NCBI GenBank assembly: GCA_001779575.1
Contig: MFKM01000033.1
Coordinates: 3,342-20,245 of the forward strand
Source of the DNA: Candidatus Jorgensenbacteria bacterium RIFCSPLOWO2_12_FULL_42_11
GTDB taxonomy: Bacteria; Patescibacteriota; Minisyncoccia; UBA6257; MFKM01
DNA: 16,904 nucleotides
Direction: 5' to 3'
The notes under the pieces were generated by a model that was not told where the DNA came from, searched no databases, and worked only from the letters and a program-made list of their open reading frames with translations. Position 1 is the stretch's first letter. Each line of letters starts with the position of its first letter. The position numbers were made by a program, and so were the translations under genes. Below, in pieces: positions 12,417 through 16,904 of this stretch.

Positions 12417-12534
12417 TAAGCCTGTAGAAGTTTTTTTGGAAAATCTTTTGGACGGGGTTTCAATACTCCCATCTCCACCAATTTAGAGACAATAGCCCCA
12501 TATCGCGTCATTAGTATTAATTAGCATATAAACT

Positions 12535-13035
12535 ATTAACTATCGCACCAACAATCAAATTACCGCCCCGGAGTTGAGAGTGATTGATGAAGCCGGTGAA
12601 CACGTGGGAGTGATGCCGAAGGAAGCGGCCCTGAATTTGGCCAAAGAAAAAAACCTGGATTTGATAGAAATCGTCCCAACGGCCAAACCGCCGGTAGCCC
12701 AGATAATCAGTTTTGATAAATTCAGATACCAGAAAGAAAAAGAATGGAAAAAACAGCGGCTGACCCAGAAAAAAATCGCCGAGCTGAAACAAGTCAGGAT
12801 CAGCCCGCGAGCCGCCCGCAACGACTTGGAAGTCAAAGCGGCGCTGGCGGAAAAATTCTTGCAAGCCGGCCATAAGGTGGAAATTAATCTGTTTCTGAAA
12901 GGCCGGGAAAAATACAATCGGGAATGGGGGCTTCTAAAACTCAACGAGTTTCTCAAAGTAATCAAAATCCCCTACAAAATCACTTTGGAACCGAGGTTTA
13001 TCGGCCGGGGGTTCGTAGCCCAGATAATTAAATAG
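12535..13035 (+). CDS. infC: Translation initiation factor IF-3, apparent AUU start
   Basis: IF-3 binds the 30S subunit, prevents 50S joining and checks initiator tRNA and start codon. The 166-residue product reads (M)NYRTNNQITAPELRVIDEAGEHVGVM..., through the NLDLIEIVPTAKPPVAQIISFDKFRY linker-side segment, to a C-terminal domain ending IGRGFVAQIIK. The family's conserved N-terminal block (NNQITAPELRVID) lies upstream of the first ATG/GTG/TTG candidate (TTG at 12574). An in-frame TAA at 12529-12531 leaves only ACT and ATT (12535) as possible starts, so AUU is the likely initiator. E. coli infC also uses AUU, which makes the gene self-limiting through IF-3 proofreading. No Shine-Dalgarno sequence is seen. 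It is followed by element B rather than directly by rpmI. Confidence 0.93.
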   Translation: MNYRTNNQITAPELRVIDEAGEHVGVMPKEAALNLAKEKNLDLIEIVPTAKPPVAQIISFDKFRYQKEKEWKKQRLTQKKIAELKQVRISPRAARNDLEVKAALAEKFLQAGHKVEINLFLKGREKYNREWGLLKLNEFLKVIKIPYKITLEPRFIGRGFVAQIIK

Positions 13036-13200
13036 TTTTAAATTACGAAACGGGCTGTTCCACGAATAGCCAAGGAAAAGATTTTTCTTCAACCCGCTCA
13101 CGCCCAGCCCACAACGCGTTATTGGCCGGGCTGCGCTTCCGTTTGGGTTTCAGAAAAATCTTTTCATTGGCTATCCGCGACTTGGTTTCATTATTCAAAA
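13036..13200. mobile_element. Palindromic element, copy B (between infC and rpmI)
   Basis: About 165 bp beginning right after the infC stop. The outer arms AATTACGAAAC and GTTTCATTATT, and the inner arms GAAAAGATTTTTCTTCAACC and GGGTTTCAGAAAAATCTTTT, are inverted. It contains GCTCACGC and GCGCTTCCGTTTGGGTTTC, the reverse complement of the core of copy A, so A and B are inverted copies. The central loop differs (CCCAGCCC...GGGCTG here). It separates infC from rpmI-rplT, which are usually adjacent, and ends 9 nt before the rpmI -35. Confidence 0.8.
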
Positions 13201-13209
13201 TAAATAAAT

Positions 13210-13237
13210 TTGCAAAAAAAAATTAGGCGAGTATAAT
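13210..13237 (+). promoter_or_regulatory. Promoter of rpmI-rplT (leaderless)
   Basis: -35 TTGCAA (13210-13215), 16-nt spacer, -10 TATAAT (13232-13237), then 6 nt to the rpmI ATG at 13244. Transcription should begin at the start codon, leaving no room for the L20-binding leader that controls this operon in other bacteria. Confidence 0.65.
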
Positions 13238-13243
13238 CATGAT

Positions 13244-13414
13244 ATGAAAAAAAGTCTTTCTAAAAGAATAAAAATCAGCAAAAGAGGAAAAATCTTAAGA
13301 AGAGCGATGGGCCAAAACCATTGCCTGGCCAACAAAAGAACTGTCCAAAAGAAACGGAGAAAAACATTAAGAGGTCTTTTGCACGGCGAGAAATTCATAA
13401 AAAAACATTTATGA
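13244..13414 (+). CDS. rpmI: 50S ribosomal protein L35
   Basis: A 56-residue, very basic protein: MKKSLSKRIKISKRGKILRR, then AMGQNHCLANKRTVQKKRRKTLRG and GEKFIKKHL. This matches L35 (family pattern TxxAxxKRFkxTgsGKvkrr...HlltkKsxkrkRxLR). L35 is a component of the large ribosomal subunit. It is slightly shorter than the usual 64-66 residues. The stop codon TGA (13412-13414) overlaps the rplT start (ATGA), the usual L35-L20 pairing. Confidence 0.92.
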   Translation: MKKSLSKRIKISKRGKILRRAMGQNHCLANKRTVQKKRRKTLRGLLHGEKFIKKHL

Positions 13415-13764
13415 CCAGGGTAAAAAGAGGAATTATTTCCCGCAAAAAAAGAAAAAGCGTTCTCAAGCACACTAAAGGCTATCGTTGGGATCGCAAAGCC
13501 AAAGAAAGAGCGGCCAAAGAGGCCCTGCTTCACGCTTGGACCCACGCTTACCAAGGCCGCAAAGAAAAGAAAAGAGATTATCGCAAACTTTGGCAAACTC
13601 AAATCAATGCCGCCGTTCGCCAAAAAGGTTTTAAATACAGCGAATTCATTAATCAGCTTAAAAAGAGCAATATCAAACTCAATCGCAAAGTTTTAGCCGA
13701 ACTGGCCAAAACTCAACCCGCCGTTTTTGAACGGCTTTTGGGCGTTGTCCAAAAATCCAAGTGA
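13411..13764 (+). CDS. rplT: 50S ribosomal protein L20
   Basis: L20 binds 23S rRNA early in large-subunit assembly. I chose the ATG at 13411, giving 117 residues starting MTRVKRGIISRKKRKSVLKH, because L20 proteins begin (M)xRVKRGxxxRxRHKKxLK; upstream codons in this frame belong to rpmI in another frame. The segments TKGYRWDRKAKERAAKEALLHAW, AYQGRKEKKRDYRKLWQTQINAAVRQKGFKYSEFINQLKK and LNRKVLAELAKTQPAVFERL match the family through to the end. It overlaps rpmI by 4 nt (ATGA) and its last 52 nt overlap, tail to tail, the end of the glycosyltransferase gene on the other strand. No terminator hairpin is seen after the stop. Confidence 0.96.
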   Translation: MTRVKRGIISRKKRKSVLKHTKGYRWDRKAKERAAKEALLHAWTHAYQGRKEKKRDYRKLWQTQINAAVRQKGFKYSEFINQLKKSNIKLNRKVLAELAKTQPAVFERLLGVVQKSK

Positions 13765-15239
13765 AATCGCCTGCCCAGCATTAATCTCGTTTGAGCTTCT
13801 AAAGCAGGAAGGGAACCCAGGACAATCAAGGTTAAAGGCAGTAATATCCATTGAGTCAGGTAGAAAAAATAATGCCTGATTTTATTTTTTTCCGGTTTGG
13901 GCGGCAAAAGAGAAAGCGCCAAAACAGCGGAGGTGACTATGCCAATACTGGCCAAGGTCATAATGAAACTGGTTACCCGAGGCAAATTATAAGAAAGAAG
14001 GCTGATGTCAAAATTCTCTCCGCCAATTGCCACCGGCAGCCAGCCAAAAATAAAAATAACCAAAGCGTTGGTCGCCCAGGAATGGAAATCATCAATCAAG
14101 TGGAAGCCCCGATAAATTTTTTGACCCCCGGCGATTTTTCTCGCGAAAAATCCCGATAAAACATAAGGAATGTTTTCCACTCCCCATGCCCAACGCCGCT
14201 GCTGCTTGTAAAGATTTCTGATCGTCTGCCAAAAACCCGAAGCGACATTGGCGTCCATATAAACCGGATAAAATAGAGGCTCTGTCCGCCAATCGCCGTT
14301 ATAGTGCAAGAAAAATTGCCAAAAAATTCGCGAATCCTCGGAAACAATGTTTGTTTGCCAAAAACCGATTTCAACCAGGGCCTTAAACGGCATGGAATGC
14401 GAGGAAAAAGTGGTTAACCGTTCCGGCCAGGCTTGATGCATCATCATCCAAAAAGTCGTGGAAAAAGCGACCACCCGCGCCAAAGCCGGAGCTTGATAAA
14501 TATTATTTGAAAAAAAGGGAATGGGCTGATAGCTGGAACGCTGGGGATCGTCCGCCGTTAAAAATTTATAAGTTAAAATTCCGAAATATCCCGGGCCAAC
14601 CTGGGTATCGGCGTCAAAAGCGGAAACCAAAATATTTTCATAAGACATTTTCAAAGGGTCAATTATTGACTTCTTGGCCTCTTTAATCGCCCAGGTTTCG
14701 TTGGCCCCTTTGCCGGCAATTTCTCCGGGCAAATCAGCGGGGTGATGGCTGATTAAAAATTTAAAAAATTCATTCCCGAACTCCTCCCTGATTTTTTGAG
14801 CTGTCGCCAAAGCAACTTCTCCGGCTCTTTCCTCAATAGCCAAAACAACAATCAATTTATCCTTTGGGTAGTTGGCGTTTTTTAAACTTAAAAACGACTC
14901 CCGCACCACTTCATAGGGCTCTTTATACATCGGCAGAATTATTAAATGATAAATATTTTGCCAGTTTTTCAGCTCCGACGCTCCTTCGGAGGTCGGAGCT
15001 CCGACCCTCGATATATCGTCGAGGCGTCGGAGCCAGTTTATCCCCTGATTAACCCGCGTCTGTTTAAAGCTGGTATGCAGATGCAAATATAAAAACAGGT
15101 TTTTAAAAAGCCAATAACAGTCAAAGAGAATAATAAAAACCGCCACCCAAACCGGCTGCCTAAAAGACAAAAAAACCAAAAGCCCTAAAGTCAGCCAAGC
15201 CAAAGCTCCCGGAAAAATTTCTAAGAGTTTTGTTTTCAT
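13713..15239 (-). CDS. Membrane GT2-family glycosyltransferase
   Basis: A 508-residue processive-type glycosyltransferase of the cellulose synthase-like GT2 group, probably using a nucleotide sugar at the inner membrane face to build an envelope polysaccharide. Two N-terminal helices (about 12-50) precede a cytosolic catalytic domain that starts NIYHLIILPMYKEP (95-108). It carries the metal-binding DAD (209-211), the catalytic-base pair ED (301-302) in NIVSEDSRIFWQ, and QQRRW (346-350), the QxxRW acceptor-site motif. Four or so C-terminal helices follow (about 388-485). A hairpin-rich insert encodes about residues 69-90 (RLDDISRVGAPTSEGASE), between the N-terminal helices and the catalytic domain. 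It is probably co-transcribed with the SGNH hydrolase upstream, now separated by element C. The product's sugar and partner proteins are unknown. Confidence 0.88.
   Translation of the reverse strand: MKTKLLEIFPGALAWLTLGLLVFLSFRQPVWVAVFIILFDCYWLFKNLFLYLHLHTSFKQTRVNQGINWLRRLDDISRVGAPTSEGASELKNWQNIYHLIILPMYKEPYEVVRESFLSLKNANYPKDKLIVVLAIEERAGEVALATAQKIREEFGNEFFKFLISHHPADLPGEIAGKGANETWAIKEAKKSIIDPLKMSYENILVSAFDADTQVGPGYFGILTYKFLTADDPQRSSYQPIPFFSNNIYQAPALARVVAFSTTFWMMMHQAWPERLTTFSSHSMPFKALVEIGFWQTNIVSEDSRIFWQFFLHYNGDWRTEPLFYPVYMDANVASGFWQTIRNLYKQQRRWAWGVENIPYVLSGFFARKIAGGQKIYRGFHLIDDFHSWATNALVIFIFGWLPVAIGGENFDISLLSYNLPRVTSFIMTLASIGIVTSAVLALSLLPPKPEKNKIRHYFFYLTQWILLPLTLIVLGSLPALEAQTRLMLGRRFHLDFWTTPKSRSKTAG
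14972..15033. repeat. Tandem hairpin element in frame inside the glycosyltransferase gene
   Basis: Two abutting hairpins share the palindrome GTCGGAGCTCCGAC at their junction: GCTCCGAC (14972), CTCC-TTC-GGAG, GTCGGAGCTCCGAC (14992-15005), CCTCGA-tatatcg-TCGAGG, GTCGGAGC (15026-15033). It is read through as about 21 extra residues in a linker region. The GCTCCGA/TCGGAGC hairpin also forms the centre of element A. This resembles the Rickettsia palindromic elements that sit in frame in coding genes, but its relation to them is unknown. Confidence 0.85.
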
Positions 15240-15252
15240 TTAAGATTATTTA

Positions 15253-15395
15253 TGACTTCCGCCATTGCCTTTCAGAACCAGAATAATTTTGCTCCAACGG
15301 CAAAATTTTCTTTCCCCTCGGCGCTGAAACTCCGCTTCGCGGAGACCAATCTTTCAGCGCCTGCGGGATATTCTTCAAGGCAACGGCGGAAGTCA
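15253..15395. mobile_element. Inverted-repeat element C between the SGNH hydrolase and glycosyltransferase genes
   Basis: A 143-bp element with 19-bp terminal inverted repeats, 18/19 matching: TGACTTCCGCCATTGCCTT at 15253-15271 and AAGGCAACGGCGGAAGTCA at 15377-15395. TA dinucleotides flank both sides (15251-15252 and 15396-15397). Internal hairpins: AATTTTGC/GCAAAATT (around 15285-15310) and GGCGCTGAAA/TTTCAGCGCC enclosing CTCCGC-TTC-GCGGAG. No transposase or meaningful reading frame. The TA flanks resemble IS630/mariner-type target duplications, but TA is self-complementary, so this is not proof. Confidence 0.75.
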
Positions 15396-16028
15396 TACTA
15401 TTTTATTTTCTGCCAAAAAATCTCTAATTATCTCAAAAAATTTTTGATGGCCTTGGGAATTCGGATGCAGGCCGTCTTCCAGTAATTTTTTATAATCCTC
15501 TTTTAGTAATAAGCCAAAAAGATCAATAAAATGAACTTGATTTTTTTCACAAATAGTTTTTATAACATTGCTATAATTCCTTATTGAATCATTTTTATAA
15601 AATTTATCTTCGTCCCACGAAACTGGGTTTGTTTTTTCTTCGTTGACCGGCCATAAACCGACAAAAATAATTTTTGAAGAATATTTTTTGGCCGCAGTAA
15701 TCAGTTCTTCCAGATTAGCCCTAAACTTTTCTTGGGGAATTTTTATACTATATTTGCTTTTAACAAATTGGGAATCGTTAACACCAATTGAAAAAATCAG
15801 GATTGTTTCCATTTCTTCATCAAGCCGTTGTTCCAGTTCAAACTCAAATCTTTCCAATAAATCTTCCGTTGTGTCCCCGGACACCCCGAGGTTGTAAATC
15901 AAACACTCAAAATCAGGATCGGTCAAATTTTTCTCGTCTATAAATTTTCGCAGACGTGAAACCCAGCCGCCTTCTTTATCCCAGGCGCCATAAGCGATAC
16001 TGTCTCCAAAAACCAAAATTTGAGCCAT
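15393..16028 (-). CDS. SGNH/GDSL-family hydrolase
   Basis: A 211-residue esterase/lipase-like enzyme, complete for this family. Block I is LVFGDSIAYGAW (5-16, catalytic Ser in GDS), block II the glycine of YNLGVSGDTTEDL (about 45-57), block III IGVNDSQF (G/N oxyanion residues, about 81-88), and block V DGLHPNSQGH with the Asp-xx-His pair (about 185-194). No signal peptide is visible, so it is probably cytosolic; the substrate could be an acyl, acetyl or lysophospholipid ester. It precedes the glycosyltransferase in the same direction, suggesting a role in trimming or modifying envelope sugars or lipids. Its stop codon TGA (15395-15393) is supplied by the end of element C. The ATG at 16028 lies about 18 nt from a TAAAAT box. 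Confidence 0.9.
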   Translation of the reverse strand: MAQILVFGDSIAYGAWDKEGGWVSRLRKFIDEKNLTDPDFECLIYNLGVSGDTTEDLLERFEFELEQRLDEEMETILIFSIGVNDSQFVKSKYSIKIPQEKFRANLEELITAAKKYSSKIIFVGLWPVNEEKTNPVSWDEDKFYKNDSIRNYSNVIKTICEKNQVHFIDLFGLLLKEDYKKLLEDGLHPNSQGHQKFFEIIRDFLAENKIV

Positions 16029-16073
16029 AAATTATTTATGCTAAAATTTTAGCATAAAAATAACTTTTGTTTA
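16020..16073. promoter_or_regulatory. Symmetric divergent promoter region between the SGNH gene and tsaD
   Basis: A 24-bp perfect palindrome at 16035-16058 (TTTATGCTAAAA and its complement) places an extended -10 box, TGCTAAAAT, on each strand. Plus strand: -35 TTGAGC (16020-16025), 16 nt, TAAAAT (16042-16047), giving tsaD a leader of about 25 nt. Minus strand: -35 TTAAAC near 16073-16068, 17 nt, TAAAAT (16051-16046), giving the SGNH gene a leader of about 10 nt. The overlapping -10 boxes suggest mutually exclusive firing; alternatively the palindrome is an operator. Confidence 0.5.
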
Positions 16074-16078
16074 ATTTA

Positions 16079-16904
16079 ATGAAAATACTATCTATTGAAA
16101 CTAGCTGCGATGAAACAGCGCTATCTTTGATTGAAGCTAATGGGGGGTTGAAAAAACCGCATTTTAAGATTTTGAAAAACCTGGTGGCTTCCCAAATTAA
16201 AATCCATCAGCCCTTCGGCGGCGTGGTGCCGAATTTGGCAAAAAGGGAACATCTCAAAAATCTGCCGATACTTCTTGATAAACTACTGGTTAGTGGCTAT
16301 CGGCCAACTCCTGATTTAATCGCCGTTACTGTCGGACCCGGATTAGAACCCTGCCTCTGGACCGGAATAAATTTTGCCAAAGATTTATATAAAAGCGTCA
16401 AGGAACAAGGGACAATAGTCAATTTAACCGGCGTCAATCATTTAGAAGGCCATTTGTATTCATTTTTGCTAAATTCTAAATTCCATACTCTAAATTCCAA
16501 ATCATCGTTCCCCGCCATTGCCCTCATTGTTTCCGGCGGCCACACCATTCTCCTCTTAATGGAAAATTTGTTCCGCTTTAAAAAACTCGGCGAGACCCGA
16601 GACGATGCGGCTGGCGAAGCCTTTGATAAAGTCGCCCGGCTTTTAAATCTCCCCTATCCCGGCGGCCCTCAATTGGAAAAATCGGCCAAACAGGGAAACC
16701 CTGACGCTATAAATTTCCCCCGGCCGATGCTTAATCAAAAAAATTACGATTTCAGTTTTTCGGGCCTGAAAACTGCGGTACTTTATTATTTAAGAGGCTC
16801 CTTAGAGGCAAAAACTTTTTCTCAAAGCGAGGCTCGAGGAGCGAGCCCCGTTAGAGGCAGTGCCTCTAACGGGGCGAGCGGGCATGGTTTCCCCCGACGG
16901 TACC
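16079..16904 (+). CDS. tsaD: tRNA N6-adenosine threonylcarbamoyltransferase TsaD (5' part)
   Basis: Transfers threonylcarbamoyl to A37 of ANN-decoding tRNAs, with TsaB/TsaE. From ATG 16079 the frame stays open for 275 codons to the window end. It starts MKILSIETSCDETALSLIE, with the family's SCDET; then SQIKIHQPFGGVVPNLAKREH, VTVGPGLEPCLWTG, the metal-ligand motif NHLEGH (about 120-125), LIVSGGHTILL, LGETRDDAAGEAFDKVARLL, YPGGPQLEK and FSFSGLKTAV. Two inserts break otherwise conserved sequence: LLNSKFHTLNSKS (about 130-142, AATTC-type repeat) and a palindrome-encoded stretch (about 251-267). Past KTAVLYYL the window shows insert rather than recognisable family sequence, so it is unclear whether the gene is intact beyond. 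The TsaD call is secure. Confidence 0.95.
   Translation, partial: MKILSIETSCDETALSLIEANGGLKKPHFKILKNLVASQIKIHQPFGGVVPNLAKREHLKNLPILLDKLLVSGYRPTPDLIAVTVGPGLEPCLWTGINFAKDLYKSVKEQGTIVNLTGVNHLEGHLYSFLLNSKFHTLNSKSSFPAIALIVSGGHTILLLMENLFRFKKLGETRDDAAGEAFDKVARLLNLPYPGGPQLEKSAKQGNPDAINFPRPMLNQKNYDFSFSGLKTAVLYYLRGSLEAKTFSQSEARGASPVRGSASNGASGHGFPRRY
16468..16502. repeat. AATTCTAA micro-repeat inside tsaD
   Basis: GCTAAATTCTAAATTCCATA followed by CTCTAAATTCCAAAT, read as LLNSKFHTLNSK just after the HxxGH metal-ligand motif. It begins with the same GCTAAATTCTA as the repeat in tmRNA (12378). Confidence 0.75.
16832..16879. repeat. Palindromic insert inside tsaD
   Basis: CCCCGTTAGAGGCA (16846-16859), one G, then the exact complement TGCCTCTAACGGGG (16861-16874): a 14-bp stem with a 1-nt centre. 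GCTCG (16832-16836) can also pair with CGAGC (16842-16846 or 16875-16879). It is read in frame as ARGASPVRGSASNGAS. The sequence ends 25 nt later at the window edge. Confidence 0.8.

Larger units (their letters stand above)
12137..12480 (+). ncRNA. ssrA: Transfer-messenger RNA (tmRNA, SsrA)
   Basis: Rescues stalled ribosomes by acting first as alanyl-tRNA, then as a short mRNA. The 5' end GGGGATGAAAGGTTTCGAC and the 3' end CATCTCCACCA form a 7-bp acceptor stem including the G3-U70 wobble that AlaRS recognises; CCA is encoded. CAAAAGA (12155-12161) pairs with TCTTTTG (12444-12450) as helix 2. GCCGAG...CTCG after position 12179 matches pseudoknot 1. The tag frame begins at GCC 12221. The T-arm (GGGG..TTTCAATA..CTCC) is one nucleotide shorter than in E. 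coli and irregular. An A/T-rich hairpin insert occupies 12378-12416. About 344 nt, normal length. No intrinsic terminator is visible before infC; 12481-12534 holds only weak promoter-like sequence. Confidence 0.96.

Noticed and set aside
12574..12576. TTG as the infC start
   Set aside because: It would remove the conserved IF-3 block NNQITAPEL immediately upstream in the same open frame.
12517..12965. Minus-strand reading frames opposite infC
   Set aside because: They are antisense shadows of IF-3, low-complexity Phe/Arg-rich products with no family resemblance.
11545..13200. The A/B pair considered as ends of a composite transposon
   Set aside because: The enclosed genes are all housekeeping (smpB, ssrA, infC), no transposase lies between, and no direct duplication is seen at the outer edges.
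13321..13410. rplT starting in frame upstream of 13411
   Set aside because: That stretch is rpmI read in another frame; L20 homology begins at MTRVKRG, and the ATGA overlap with rpmI is typical.

Overview
This window looks like a Candidate Phyla Radiation (Patescibacteria, probably Parcubacteria-like) genome. That is inferred from half-sized or pared-down proteins (178-residue RecO, six-helix MFS protein), an ArgRS with an altered HIGH motif, 'GNVGIG' surface proteins, Ig/DUF11-like surface proteins, A/T-rich repeats inside housekeeping genes, and promoters lying almost on the start codons. TGA is used as an ordinary stop codon, so there is no sign of the SR1/Gracilibacteria code.

Layout. 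Positions 1-5400 hold a minus-strand operon, in transcription order: half-size MFS protein, polX, recO, an Ig/DUF11-like surface protein, and glyS (3' end outside the window). A 238-bp inverted-repeat element sits exactly between recO and the surface-protein gene. Positions 5568-8433 hold a minus-strand gene pair: a 113-residue membrane protein coupled to a membrane-anchored double-AAA+ Clp-like ATPase. Positions 8531-9931 encode a surface-anchored, tail-fibre-like protein, and 9961-11520 encode argS. Positions 11704-13764 on the plus strand carry smpB, ssrA (tmRNA), infC, rpmI and rplT. The smpB and ssrA genes overlap by 8 nt, and infC appears to start at AUU. Positions 13713-16028 on the minus strand carry an SGNH hydrolase followed by a GT2-type membrane glycosyltransferase. 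A divergent tsaD begins at 16079 and runs off the window.

The genome is full of small palindromic insertions. Two inverted-repeat elements (2254-2491 and 15253-15395) each separate genes that, if the element and one copy of its apparent target duplication are removed, would overlap as ATGA. Two inverted copies of another palindromic element (11545-11694 and 13036-13200) bracket smpB-ssrA-infC. Hairpin insertions lie in frame inside the glycosyltransferase gene and tsaD. An AATTC-type micro-repeat occurs inside polX, argS, tsaD and the tmRNA itself.

The best candidates for undescribed biology are: the membrane-anchored Clp-like ATPase, with a degenerate first ATPase domain and no visible pore-loop aromatics, plus its small membrane partner; the smpB/ssrA overlap, where 5' processing of tmRNA would remove the smpB stop codon; and the element insertions between coupled genes. 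All protein names come from reading the sequence by eye; no database search was run.
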